From Acidovorax delafieldii (GTDB lineage Bacteria; Pseudomonadota; Gammaproteobacteria; Burkholderiales; Burkholderiaceae_C), in contig DCVY01000208.1 of assembly GCA_002327945.1 (NCBI GenBank), positions 7,038-33,263 on the forward strand: a stretch of DNA of 26,226 nucleotides, written 5' to 3'. The first letter of the stretch is position 1, and every line of letters starts with the position of its first letter. Shown in pieces: positions 1 to 8,757 of this stretch. A model generated the notes under the pieces. That model was not told the origin of the DNA, ran no database searches, and worked only from the letters and a program-made list of their open reading frames with translations. The translations under genes were made by a program, and so were the position numbers.

Positions 1-168
1 CTGGCGGGACTGCGGGGCACGGATGCCTTTGTTTCGTCGGAGCCTCCGGCCGAAGATGCGCCAGCTTTCTTTGGTCCCACCTATGTGGATTCGAATGGAG
101 CTCGCTGGCAGGAGATCAATCTCCAGCGCTTGTCCCAAAACCCTGCTTTCCTGAGCATCAGTGCTTGA
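1..168 (+). CDS. pilI: CheW-like adaptor PilI, 3' end only
   Basis: The open frame enters from the left edge and ends at TGA 166-168, leaving 55 residues. The end of the protein (RWQEINLQRLSQNPAFLSIS) is typical of the CheW-like adaptor of the Pil-Chp pathway, whose C-terminus has a tryptophan-glutamine-x-hydrophobic strand followed by a short helix. PilI would link the PilJ receptor to the ChpA kinase at the cell pole in the cytoplasm. It lies 21 bp before pilJ on the same strand, so an operon is likely. The core CheW fold is outside the window, so the identification rests on the tail and on the following genes. Confidence 0.75.
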   Translation: MAGLRGTDAFVSSEPPAEDAPAFFGPTYVDSNGARWQEINLQRLSQNPAFLSISA

Positions 169-189
169 GTTTTTCTGTAAGGCCGCACC

Positions 190-2478
190 ATGTCCGTCGT
201 GAATCAATTTGGAAAACTTTTCAATCGCAAGCCCACCGAATCGGACAAGGCGCTGGATGTCAATCCCCTCGAAGGCAGTCCGAATACCCTCGTGCCTGCT
301 TCGGTGGATGCCAGTGTATTGCGCGAGTCTTACCAGGCCGAAGCCATGAACAGCGTCCAGGGTGATCCGGGCAGCGCTTCGCCAGAACCACCGTTGGCGG
401 ATGCTGATGAAGACTTGATTGCCTTGCCGCTGCTGGGCCGCTCCACAGCGGCTGGCCACCAGCGGCGTTTGCTCATCCTGCTGGCCGTTGGTGTGGTGGT
501 GCTGGCCTTGATTGCTGGCTGGGTGCTGCGGCAAGCGGATCGCGCGGCCCAGCAACTGGCTGCCACCGGTCAGTCGCTGATGCAGTCCCAGCGGCTTGCC
601 AAGTCTGTTTCGCAGGCGCTGGTGGGTAGTCCTGAGGCTTTCCCCGATGTGGTGGACAGCTCTGGCGTGCTGGCCCGCAACGTGCGCGCCCTCAACACCG
701 GCGACAGTGATCTGAACGTGCAAGCGCTGGGCGAGCAGTTCAAGTCCGACCTGGATAGCGTGACCGCGCTCATGGAGCGCGCGGAACGCAACGCCAAAGT
801 GGTCATGGGACAACAAAAAATTCTGACGCAGGTGGGCGATTCGCTGCGCACCATCAACCGCCAATCCGCTGATCTGCTGGAAATTGCAGAAACCGTGGCT
901 TCCCTCAAGCTGCAGCAAAGCGCGCCACCGGCCGAGATTTCTGCTGCGGGCCAGCTGGTGATGTTGACCCAACGCATTGGCAAGTCGGCCAACGAGTTTC
1001 AGACCATGGAAGGTGTGAGCCCCGAGGCGGTGTTCCTGCTGGGCAAAGACTTGAATTCCTTCCAGGAAATTGCCCAGGGGTTGCTTGATGGAAGCCGGGA
1101 CCTGCGCCTTGGCGGCACCAAGGATGCTCAGACGCGCGAACAGATCGACACCCTGATCAAGCTCTACGAACAAACCCGCACCCAGGCCAGCGCCATCTTG
1201 GGCAACCTGCAGGGACTGGTTTCCGCCCGTGAGGCCCAGTCATCCATCATTGCAGACAGCGAGCCGATGCGCCGCCATCTGGAAGGCTTGCAGGAAAATC
1301 TCTCTTCGCAAACCGGCCTGGGTGCCGGGCAGTTTGCCGCTCTGGCGTTGGCTGGCGTGTTCGTGCTGCTGTGCGGTATCGGCATTTCCCGCGTGCAACT
1401 GCTGGACAGCCGGGGCCGTCAGGTGGCCGCTGAAGTGCAGCAAAAGGACGCCAGGCGCCAGGAACAGGAAGCCAAGCGCGTCAATGATGCCAATCAAGCT
1501 GCCATTTTGCGTTTGATGAACGAACTGCAATCGGTTGCCGAGGGCGATCTGACGCAGGAAGCCACGGTGACGGAAGACATCACCGGCGCTATCGCCGACT
1601 CGGTGAACTACACCGTGGAAGAGTTGCGCCAGCTGGTGGGCAGCGTTCAGAACACGGCAACCCGCGTGGCGCAGACGACGGACCAGGTGGACAGCACATC
1701 CACAGAACTGCTGGCTGCCTCCACCGAGCAACTGCGCGAAATTCGTGAAGCCGGCCGGTCCGTTCTGGACATGGCAGCCCGAATCAATGAAGTGTCCGCG
1801 CAGGCGCAAGAGTCCGCCACGGTGGCGCGTCAGTCGCTGCAGGCGGCTGACTCGGGTTTGCAGGCTGTGCAAAATTCCATCGGCGGCATGAACTCGATTC
1901 GTGACCAGATCCAGGACACCTCCAAGCGGATCAAGCGCCTCGGCGAGTCGTCGCAGGAGATCGGTGAAATTACCGAGCTGATTTCCGACATTACCGAGCA
2001 GACGAATGTGCTGGCCCTGAATGCTGCCATCCAGGCCGCATCTGCGGGAGACGCAGGCCGAGGCTTCTCGGTCGTGGCCGAAGAAGTGCAGCGACTGGCC
2101 GAACGGTCCGCCGATGCAACGCGGCAGATTTCGGCCCTGGTGAGGGCCATTCAGACCGACACCCAGGACGCTGTGGCCGCCATGGAGCGTTCCACCCAGG
2201 GTGTGGTGGAAGGCGCCCGCCTGTCCGACAGTGCCGGTACCGCACTGACCGAAATTGACCGCGTGTCGCGTCGCCTGGCGGAGCTGATTGAGCAGATTTC
2301 GTCCTCGACATCGCGGGAAGCGGTACTGGCCAACGAGGTGGCCGACAATATCCAGCACATTTTTGCGGTGACCGAGCAGACAGGTGAAGGCACGCGATCA
2401 ACGGCACAGCAGGTGCGAGAGCTCTCGCACATGGCTGAAGAACTGCGCCAGTCGGTAGCACGTTTCAAGATCGCCTAA
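190..2478 (+). CDS. pilJ: PilJ, methyl-accepting transducer for type IV pili
   Basis: A 762-residue membrane chemoreceptor for twitching motility. A cytoplasmic N-terminal stretch of about 90 residues precedes TM1 (about 94-115). The periplasmic part carries two PilJ-type repeats, seen as QSLMQSQRLAK near 128 and QLVMLTQRIGK near 255. TM2 spans about 382-403. A HAMP-like segment and a long coiled-coil signalling domain follow. The hairpin tip is around 600-640, with AGDAGRGFSVVAEEVQRL in the PilJ form rather than the usual E-A-A-R-A-G-E form. The ATG at 190 has TAAGG at 178-182, a good spacing. A frame starting at 165 is out of phase and is not the gene. The N-terminal cytoplasmic extension is longer than I would expect for a receptor and has no domain I recognise. 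PilJ is known to pass pilus-related or surface signals to ChpA through PilI. Confidence 0.92.
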   Translation: MSVVNQFGKLFNRKPTESDKALDVNPLEGSPNTLVPASVDASVLRESYQAEAMNSVQGDPGSASPEPPLADADEDLIALPLLGRSTAAGHQRRLLILLAVGVVVLALIAGWVLRQADRAAQQLAATGQSLMQSQRLAKSVSQALVGSPEAFPDVVDSSGVLARNVRALNTGDSDLNVQALGEQFKSDLDSVTALMERAERNAKVVMGQQKILTQVGDSLRTINRQSADLLEIAETVASLKLQQSAPPAEISAAGQLVMLTQRIGKSANEFQTMEGVSPEAVFLLGKDLNSFQEIAQGLLDGSRDLRLGGTKDAQTREQIDTLIKLYEQTRTQASAILGNLQGLVSAREAQSSIIADSEPMRRHLEGLQENLSSQTGLGAGQFAALALAGVFVLLCGIGISRVQLLDSRGRQVAAEVQQKDARRQEQEAKRVNDANQAAILRLMNELQSVAEGDLTQEATVTEDITGAIADSVNYTVEELRQLVGSVQNTATRVAQTTDQVDSTSTELLAASTEQLREIREAGRSVLDMAARINEVSAQAQESATVARQSLQAADSGLQAVQNSIGGMNSIRDQIQDTSKRIKRLGESSQEIGEITELISDITEQTNVLALNAAIQAASAGDAGRGFSVVAEEVQRLAERSADATRQISALVRAIQTDTQDAVAAMERSTQGVVEGARLSDSAGTALTEIDRVSRRLAELIEQISSSTSREAVLANEVADNIQHIFAVTEQTGEGTRSTAQQVRELSHMAEELRQSVARFKIA

Positions 2479-2532
2479 CCCCGCCACCAAGCAGTCATCA
2501 ACCAGCGGTTCATTGCAGCCGGGGACCAACTC

Positions 2533-5500
2533 ATGTCATCTATTGATGTCAACAATGCACCGGCCGCAGATGGAGTCCAGGGCGATCAGGATCTGGGTCC
2601 TTTGGCATGGGTGCTGGACGAACTGCGCAAATCGCTCGATGGCGCGGCCAAGGCGATGCGCCGTTTTGTACGAGACGCCGAACTGGCGCGTGAGTCCGAT
2701 CTGGCTGCGCTGGATGTGGGAGCATTGCGTATTGCCCGGCAGCAGCTACACCAGGCGAGCGGGGCGCTTGAAATGGTGGGCATGGGACCGCCGGCGCTGG
2801 TTCTGCGCGCCATGGAGTCTGCCGTTCAACGGTTTGTGCAGCGCCCCGAGCAATGCACCGACGAGGCCGTTGCGGTCATCGAGCGTGCCAGTTTTGCACT
2901 CATCGAATATCTCGAAAACGTTCTGGGTGGCAAAGAAACCTCTGCGGTAGCCCTGTTTCCCCAGTACCGTGACGCCCAGGCCCTGGCGGGCGCCGATCGC
3001 GTACACCCGGCAGATCTCTGGCCTGTGGAGCGCCGCTTTCGTGAGCCGGAGGATGCCGTGCTGGTTGCCCCCTTGCTCTACGGACCCGAGGCGCGGGCAC
3101 GCCTGGATTCCGCCGTTCTGAAAATTGTCAAATCAGGTGATGTTTCGGCTGCAATGGGCATGCGTGAAACCTGTCTGGGCTTTGTCGCGGCCCAGTCAGA
3201 CCGACAGGCACGGGCCTTCTGGAAGATCTGCGCCGGTTTTTTCGAAGCCTTCGGCAAGGGGCTGCTGGCGCCTGATGTGTATGTGAAGCGGGTTTCGTCG
3301 CGCGTGCTGATGCAGTACGCCACGCTGGCCAAAGGGGACAACGCCATTGCCGACCGGTTGGTGCAGGATCTGCTTTTTTTCTGCGCTCAGGCCAAGCCCG
3401 CAGACGGTGGGGTGGATGGTGCGTCGGCGCTTGAGGCGGTCAGAAAGTCCTTCGGTCTGGAACGGTTCAAGCCGGTGGACTATGAAATCGCGCGTTTTGG
3501 GCGGTTTGACCCGACTTTGCTGGCGCAGGCACGCAAGCGCATTGCATCGGCCACGGAAACATGGTCGGCCTTTGCGGGCGGCGACCGCAACAAGCTCAAA
3601 CCTGCGGCCGATCAGTTCAGCCTGGTTTGTGATTCTCTGCGCAAGCTGCACCTGGGGAGCGAGAGTCTCGCCGCCGGCCTGACGCGTGCCATGGAGGCCA
3701 CGACCCGCTCCGGCGAGCCACCGTCTGCGGCGCTGGCGATGGAGGTGGCGACCTCGGTGCTTTATCTGCAGGCGGCTTTTGAGGAGCTGGATGCGTCCGA
3801 CGGGCAGATGGAGCTGCGCGCAGCACGTCTCGCGCAGCGGCTGGACGCCGTGATCGCGGGCGCGGAGCCAGAGCCACTGGAGCCGTGGATGGAGGATCTG
3901 TACCGGCGCGTCAGCGACAACCAGACGATGGGCAGTGTGGTGACCGAGTTGCGCGCCACGCTGGGTGAAGCCGAGAAAGCGCTGGACCAGTTCTTTCGCA
4001 ATCCCCAGGACACGACGCTGCTGGCGGCTGTGCCGGGGCACCTGGCTCAGATGCGTGGCGTATTGTCCATGCTGGGTTTGGACCAGGCATCCCTGGCTGC
4101 GGTGCGCATGCGCGACACCGTTGAGCGGTTGCTCATCCACGAGATTCCCGAAGAAGAGCGGCAGCCCGCCTTCGAGAAGCTGGGGAACAGCCTGGGGTCG
4201 CTCGGCTTCCTGATTGACATGCTGAGCTACCAGCGCATGATGGCGCGCAAGCTCTTTGTTTACGATGAAGAACTGGGTGAACTGCGCATGCTGGTGGGTA
4301 AAGCCCGTGCGCGTGCCACAGACAACCAGGAAGAAGCGCCAGACAAAATAGAGGCGCGTGTTGCGCCCCCCCTGCCCGATGTGGTGCCACGTTTCCCTGT
4401 GTCGAAACCGGTGTCCGCATCTCTGGCACCGGCTCCCGGGCCCGACACAACACAAGCGCCTGTTGACTCTGGTGCGCGCAGTCCCGACGCCGCATCGGAA
4501 GTGCTGTCACCCGATTTCTCGTTTGACCTGCAGATGCCACAGGAGGCTCCAACGGCAGCCTCCGACCTGGCCACTGCCGCAGTCTCCACGCCGTCTCCCG
4601 CGTCGCAGCCCGAGGTTGACGACGAGTTGCTGGATGTGTTCCTGGAAGAGGCCCGCGAAGTGGTGGGCACCGGTCTGGCCGCCATTACCGTGCTGGCCGA
4701 TGAACCGGCCAACCTGAGCGAGCAGACCACTTTGCGCCGTGCGTTTCATACGCTCAAGGGCAGCTCGCGCATGGTGGGGCTTAATGATTTTGGCGAGGCC
4801 GCCTGGTCGATGGAGCAGGTGCTGAATGCCTGGCTGGCCGAACAAAAGCCAATGCAACCCCATTTGCTACAGCTGTCGTCAGATTGTTTGCAGGCATTTG
4901 GCCGCTGGGCCGATGACATTGCGGCAGGGGCCGCTTCGGCCTGGGGGCCGGAACCCTTTTGCAAAGCCGCCGACGCCATGCGTCTTGATGGCACATTGCT
5001 GCCGCTGGTGGTGCCGGGGGCTGCCGTGGCGTCCGACGGAAGAAGGCAAGCAGTGCCAGATGCCACGTCTGATACCCCGTCGCAGGCGGTGCCAGCCACC
5101 GTTGATGCGCCGGATGCCGGCTTGCAGTCCGCCGAACAGCCTCCGGCTCAGATGCCAGTTGCGCAAGCAGAGGCTGCCGGCGCCATCGACCTGTCCGAGC
5201 CACTGATCGCGGACTTCGCCGAGACCGAGATGATGGCGGAATTTGCTGCTGTCGCCCCAGACGCCGATGTGTCTTCTTCGACAGTGACCGAGGACATTGA
5301 TTTCTCCGTGTTCACCGAGGCTCTGAACGAAGCGCAGACCACGCCGGTCGTGGCGAGCGAGCCCTTGCCTCTGGACCTGGAGTTGCCCGATCTGGAGCCC
5401 ATGGCTTTCGTGGCCATGGATGCGGCCACCAACGACTCCGTGCCTGATAAGGACGCACAGGTCGATTTGGATGGTCTTCCATTGGTGCCCGATGGCGCGA

Positions 5501-8500
5501 TGGCGTTTGTGCCCGAGCCCGCACAGGCATCGGACCTGGACGATGCAGTTGTGGAGCCCCACCCCCCAGGGGCCATTGTGGAGCCGGTTGCGGTTGCAGC
5601 CAGCGCTCCAGAGGAAGAGGTCCCTGCGGATGAAGCGGTCAAGGTGATTGAAAGCTTGCGGATCGGCATACCGCTCTACAACGTGTACCTCAGCGAGGCA
5701 GACGAGTGGTCGCGGCGGTTGGTCACCTGTTTGCAGGAGTGGGCGCTGGAGCTGCATCAGCCGTTGCCCGACCTGGCAGTGGCTCTGGCGCATTCGCTGG
5801 CAGGCAGTTCGGCAACCGTGGGGTTTTCCGCGTTGTCAGAACTGGCCAGGGTGCTCGAGCATGCATTGCAGCATGTTCAGCTGCAGTCCGGTGGCACGGC
5901 AGAGCAGGCCGAAGTGTTCATGGCGGCTTCGGATGACATTCGTCGTCTCCTGCACCAGTTTGCAGCCGGATTTCTCAAAGAGCCGAACGCGCAAGTACTG
6001 GAGCAGTTGCGTCAGGTCCTTGAGGCAGAAGAGGTCAATACCTTGTCGCCTCCGGAGGAAGATTTAGACGATCTTGCGGCACCCGAAACGGTCGCATCCG
6101 AAGCTGCAGCCCCTGAAGCTGCAGCACCCGTTGGTGACGCTGCTGTTGAAACCGCGCCATCAGAGGCCCCGATGGCACAGGCTGCCGAAGTGGTCGCACA
6201 AGGGTATGTAGCCCCGGCGCTGTCCGTCGTCGCAAGCGACCACGACCAGCACATAGACGATGCGATCGCACATGCCGTTTCTACTGTCTCGGACGTGGAT
6301 GACGACATTGACGCCATCGACGTCATCGATCCCGACCTGTTCCCGATCTTTGAAGAAGAAGCCACTGAACTGCTGCCCCAACTGGGCGGCGCCTTGCGGC
6401 AATGGGTTGCCCGCCCGGACAACCTGGGCGCGCGCAACGAAGTGCTGCGTGCCTTGCACACCCTCAAGGGCAGCTCGCGTCTTGCTGGCGCCATGCGGCT
6501 GGGAGAGATGTCCCACCGACTGGAGTCGGCCATTGAGCAGCTCGACATGGAAACCCTCACGACCGAGCAGATCGAGCCGCTGCTGGCGAATTTCGATGGT
6601 TTAGAGGCCAACTTCCAGTTCCTTCGCGTCGTTGGTGGACAAGCGCCTGCGGAAGCTGTGGTTTCTTTCCCTGCAGTTCAGAACGATCTGAGCGGCCCGG
6701 CGAATGGTGCGGATGCCACGCTGGCGCCAGTACCTGCGCCCGCGCTCTCCGTGCGGCTTCCCGGCCCTTCGCAGCTTGCGCCTGCACGCGTGGCGGCGAA
6801 CCAGTCGGTGCGTGTGCGTGCGCAGTTGCTGGACCGTCTGGTGAACCAGGCAGGCGAGGTAATGATCAGCCGGTCCCGCCTGGATGTGCGCCTGGGCCAG
6901 TTCCGCAGCTCGCTGACCGATCTGTCGGGAAACCTCGATCGCCTGCGCCAGCAACTGCGCGACATCGAAGTACAGTCCGAGTCGCAAATGCAGTCGCGCC
7001 TGGCTCTGTCCAAGGATTCCGGCGCCGGGTTCGACCCGCTGGAATTCGACCGCTTCACGCGGGTCCAGGAGCTCACGCGCATGATGGCCGAATCGGTCAA
7101 CGACGTGGCCACCGTGCAGCGCAACCTGCAACGCGCCATGGAAGGCGCCGAAGACGATCTGATCGCCCAGGGCCGCCAGGCACGTGAGCTGCAACGCGAT
7201 TTGCTGCGCACCCGCATGGTGGAGTTCGAAGGCATTGCCGAGCGCCTGTACGCTGTGGTGCGCCAGGCATCCAAGGAAACCGGCAAGCAGATCAAGCTGG
7301 ACATCACCGGCGGCTCCATCGAGATGGACCGTGGTGTGCTCGATCGCATGACGCCCGCCTTCGAGCATTTGCTGCGCAATTGCGTGGCACATGGCATTGA
7401 GGCGCCCGAGGCCCGGATCGCTGCCGGCAAACCCGCCACTGGCACCATCACCGTGGAGCTGCACCATGAGGGCAACGATGTATCGGTTGAATTCCGGGAC
7501 GACGGTGCCGGTCTTGATGTGCCGAGCATCCGGCAAAAGGCCCTGGCCCAGGGGATCGTGCAGGCCGACGTGGAGATCAGCGATGCCGAGGCTGCCAACC
7601 TGATCTTCATGCCGGGCTTTTCCACCGCATCCGAGGTGACGGGCCTTGCAGGTCGCGGCATTGGCATGGACGTGGTGCGTTCAGAGGTCAACGCACTGGG
7701 CGGTCGTATCGAAACCTCGACCGAGGCGGGCAAGGGTGTTGCATTTCGCATGGTGCTGCCGTTGACCACGGCCGTGACCCAGGTGGTGATGCTGCGCGCC
7801 GGGGATCAGGCAATTGGCGTTCCGGCCAACGTGGTGGAAATCGTGCGCCGCACCTCCACCGCGGATCTTGAAGAAGCGTATCGCACGGGCTTTTTTGACG
7901 ACGGTTTTGAGCAATTGCCATTCTTCTGGGCGGGTGCATTGCTGCAAGCGTCGGCACGCAGCAGTGAAACCGCTGGCAAAACGCGGCCTGTGGTGATTTT
8001 CCGCAGTGCATCGCAGCGCATTGCCATGCACGTGGATGAAGTGCTGGGCAACCAGGAGGTCGTGGTAAAAAACCTGGGGCCCCAGCTGTCACGCCTGCCG
8101 GGTCTGGCCGGGATGTCGGTGCTGGCCTCGGGGGCCGTGGTGCTGATTTACAACCCTGTGGCGCTGGCCACGGTGTATGGCGACCAGGTCCGCGCCGCCA
8201 GCGCCGGCTTGCCTGCCGTGCTGGAACCCGAGGGTGCTGGAGCCGGCAAACCTGCGGCTTCGATGCTTGCCGCCCCCAGCCAGGTGCCGCTGGTGCTGGT
8301 GGTGGACGATTCCATTACCGTGCGCCGCGTCACGCAGCGATTGCTGCAGCGCGAAGGCTACCGCGTGGCGCTCGCGGCCGATGGGCTGCAGGCGCTTGAG
8401 CGCTTGCAGGAAGAGCGGCCGACGGTGGTGCTGTCCGACATTGAAATGCCGCGCATGGACGGATTTGACCTGGCCCGCAACATCCGCGCCGACGGTGCAC

Positions 8501-8667
8501 TGCGGGGGCTGCCCATCATCATGATCACCTCACGCATCGCCGAGAAGCACCGCAAGCATGCGCTGGAGCTGGGTGTCAATCACTACCTCGGCAAGCCCTA
8601 CCCGGATGAAGAGTTGCTCAGCCTCATCCGGCATTACGCCCGCCTGGAGGCGACTGCAGAGGCATGA
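2533..8667 (+). CDS. chpA: ChpA/PilL hybrid histidine kinase with multiple Hpt domains
   Basis: A 2044-residue CheA-type kinase of the Pil-Chp pathway. Two N-terminal modules look like degenerate Hpt domains (QLHQASGALEMVG near 70, HLAQMRGVLSMLG near 504), each without the phospho-accepting HxxKG. Three further modules keep the histidine: His739 (FHTLKGSSR), His1087 (AHSLAGSS, where Lys is replaced) and His1309 (LHTLKGSSR). Long Ala/Pro/Asp/Glu-rich linkers separate them. The kinase core follows, with a dimerisation helix near 1435-1460, N-box Asn1616 (LLRNCVAHG), DDGAGLD at 1656 and GRGIGMD at 1707. A CheW-like domain spans about 1745-1880. A C-terminal receiver has Asp1925-1926, phospho-acceptor Asp1969 and Lys2021. 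The start is ATG 2533 with GGGGA at 2521-2525. Pseudomonas ChpA is longer (about 2470 residues) with more Hpt-like modules. Long frames on the opposite strand are shadows of this GC-rich gene. Confidence 0.93.
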   Translation: MSSIDVNNAPAADGVQGDQDLGPLAWVLDELRKSLDGAAKAMRRFVRDAELARESDLAALDVGALRIARQQLHQASGALEMVGMGPPALVLRAMESAVQRFVQRPEQCTDEAVAVIERASFALIEYLENVLGGKETSAVALFPQYRDAQALAGADRVHPADLWPVERRFREPEDAVLVAPLLYGPEARARLDSAVLKIVKSGDVSAAMGMRETCLGFVAAQSDRQARAFWKICAGFFEAFGKGLLAPDVYVKRVSSRVLMQYATLAKGDNAIADRLVQDLLFFCAQAKPADGGVDGASALEAVRKSFGLERFKPVDYEIARFGRFDPTLLAQARKRIASATETWSAFAGGDRNKLKPAADQFSLVCDSLRKLHLGSESLAAGLTRAMEATTRSGEPPSAALAMEVATSVLYLQAAFEELDASDGQMELRAARLAQRLDAVIAGAEPEPLEPWMEDLYRRVSDNQTMGSVVTELRATLGEAEKALDQFFRNPQDTTLLAAVPGHLAQMRGVLSMLGLDQASLAAVRMRDTVERLLIHEIPEEERQPAFEKLGNSLGSLGFLIDMLSYQRMMARKLFVYDEELGELRMLVGKARARATDNQEEAPDKIEARVAPPLPDVVPRFPVSKPVSASLAPAPGPDTTQAPVDSGARSPDAASEVLSPDFSFDLQMPQEAPTAASDLATAAVSTPSPASQPEVDDELLDVFLEEAREVVGTGLAAITVLADEPANLSEQTTLRRAFHTLKGSSRMVGLNDFGEAAWSMEQVLNAWLAEQKPMQPHLLQLSSDCLQAFGRWADDIAAGAASAWGPEPFCKAADAMRLDGTLLPLVVPGAAVASDGRRQAVPDATSDTPSQAVPATVDAPDAGLQSAEQPPAQMPVAQAEAAGAIDLSEPLIADFAETEMMAEFAAVAPDADVSSSTVTEDIDFSVFTEALNEAQTTPVVASEPLPLDLELPDLEPMAFVAMDAATNDSVPDKDAQVDLDGLPLVPDGAMAFVPEPAQASDLDDAVVEPHPPGAIVEPVAVAASAPEEEVPADEAVKVIESLRIGIPLYNVYLSEADEWSRRLVTCLQEWALELHQPLPDLAVALAHSLAGSSATVGFSALSELARVLEHALQHVQLQSGGTAEQAEVFMAASDDIRRLLHQFAAGFLKEPNAQVLEQLRQVLEAEEVNTLSPPEEDLDDLAAPETVASEAAAPEAAAPVGDAAVETAPSEAPMAQAAEVVAQGYVAPALSVVASDHDQHIDDAIAHAVSTVSDVDDDIDAIDVIDPDLFPIFEEEATELLPQLGGALRQWVARPDNLGARNEVLRALHTLKGSSRLAGAMRLGEMSHRLESAIEQLDMETLTTEQIEPLLANFDGLEANFQFLRVVGGQAPAEAVVSFPAVQNDLSGPANGADATLAPVPAPALSVRLPGPSQLAPARVAANQSVRVRAQLLDRLVNQAGEVMISRSRLDVRLGQFRSSLTDLSGNLDRLRQQLRDIEVQSESQMQSRLALSKDSGAGFDPLEFDRFTRVQELTRMMAESVNDVATVQRNLQRAMEGAEDDLIAQGRQARELQRDLLRTRMVEFEGIAERLYAVVRQASKETGKQIKLDITGGSIEMDRGVLDRMTPAFEHLLRNCVAHGIEAPEARIAAGKPATGTITVELHHEGNDVSVEFRDDGAGLDVPSIRQKALAQGIVQADVEISDAEAANLIFMPGFSTASEVTGLAGRGIGMDVVRSEVNALGGRIETSTEAGKGVAFRMVLPLTTAVTQVVMLRAGDQAIGVPANVVEIVRRTSTADLEEAYRTGFFDDGFEQLPFFWAGALLQASARSSETAGKTRPVVIFRSASQRIAMHVDEVLGNQEVVVKNLGPQLSRLPGLAGMSVLASGAVVLIYNPVALATVYGDQVRAASAGLPAVLEPEGAGAGKPAASMLAAPSQVPLVLVVDDSITVRRVTQRLLQREGYRVALAADGLQALERLQEERPTVVLSDIEMPRMDGFDLARNIRADGALRGLPIIMITSRIAEKHRKHALELGVNHYLGKPYPDEELLSLIRHYARLEATAEA

Positions 8668-8671
8668 TCCC

Positions 8672-8701
8672 GGTTGACTGGCCTGCAATGTTCGGTCAAC
8701 C
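8672..8701 (+). other. Inverted repeat between chpA and pilU
   Basis: GGTTGAC at 8672-8678 and GTCAACC at 8695-8701 form a perfect 7-bp inverted repeat around a 16-nt spacer. It lies within the 90-bp gap between the chpA stop and the pilU-like start. No T-run follows, so it is not a classic terminator. It might be an operator, an mRNA-processing hairpin that sets the relative level of the ATPase, or chance. Confidence 0.3.
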
Positions 8702-8757
8702 AGGGTGCCATCCCTGCAGATGCCGCCCGGAAGATGCCCCCATGATCAGGAGACCCC

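Noticed and set aside
1240..2358. Long - strand open frame (over 370 codons) opposite pilJ
   Set aside because: It is antisense to well-recognised PilJ signalling-domain sequence, has a composition typical of GC-rich antisense frames (many His, Gly, Arg), and no family likeness.
3196..7769. Several long - strand frames opposite chpA (about 300-420 codons)
   Set aside because: All lie opposite clear ChpA domains; low-complexity composition and no recognisable motif.
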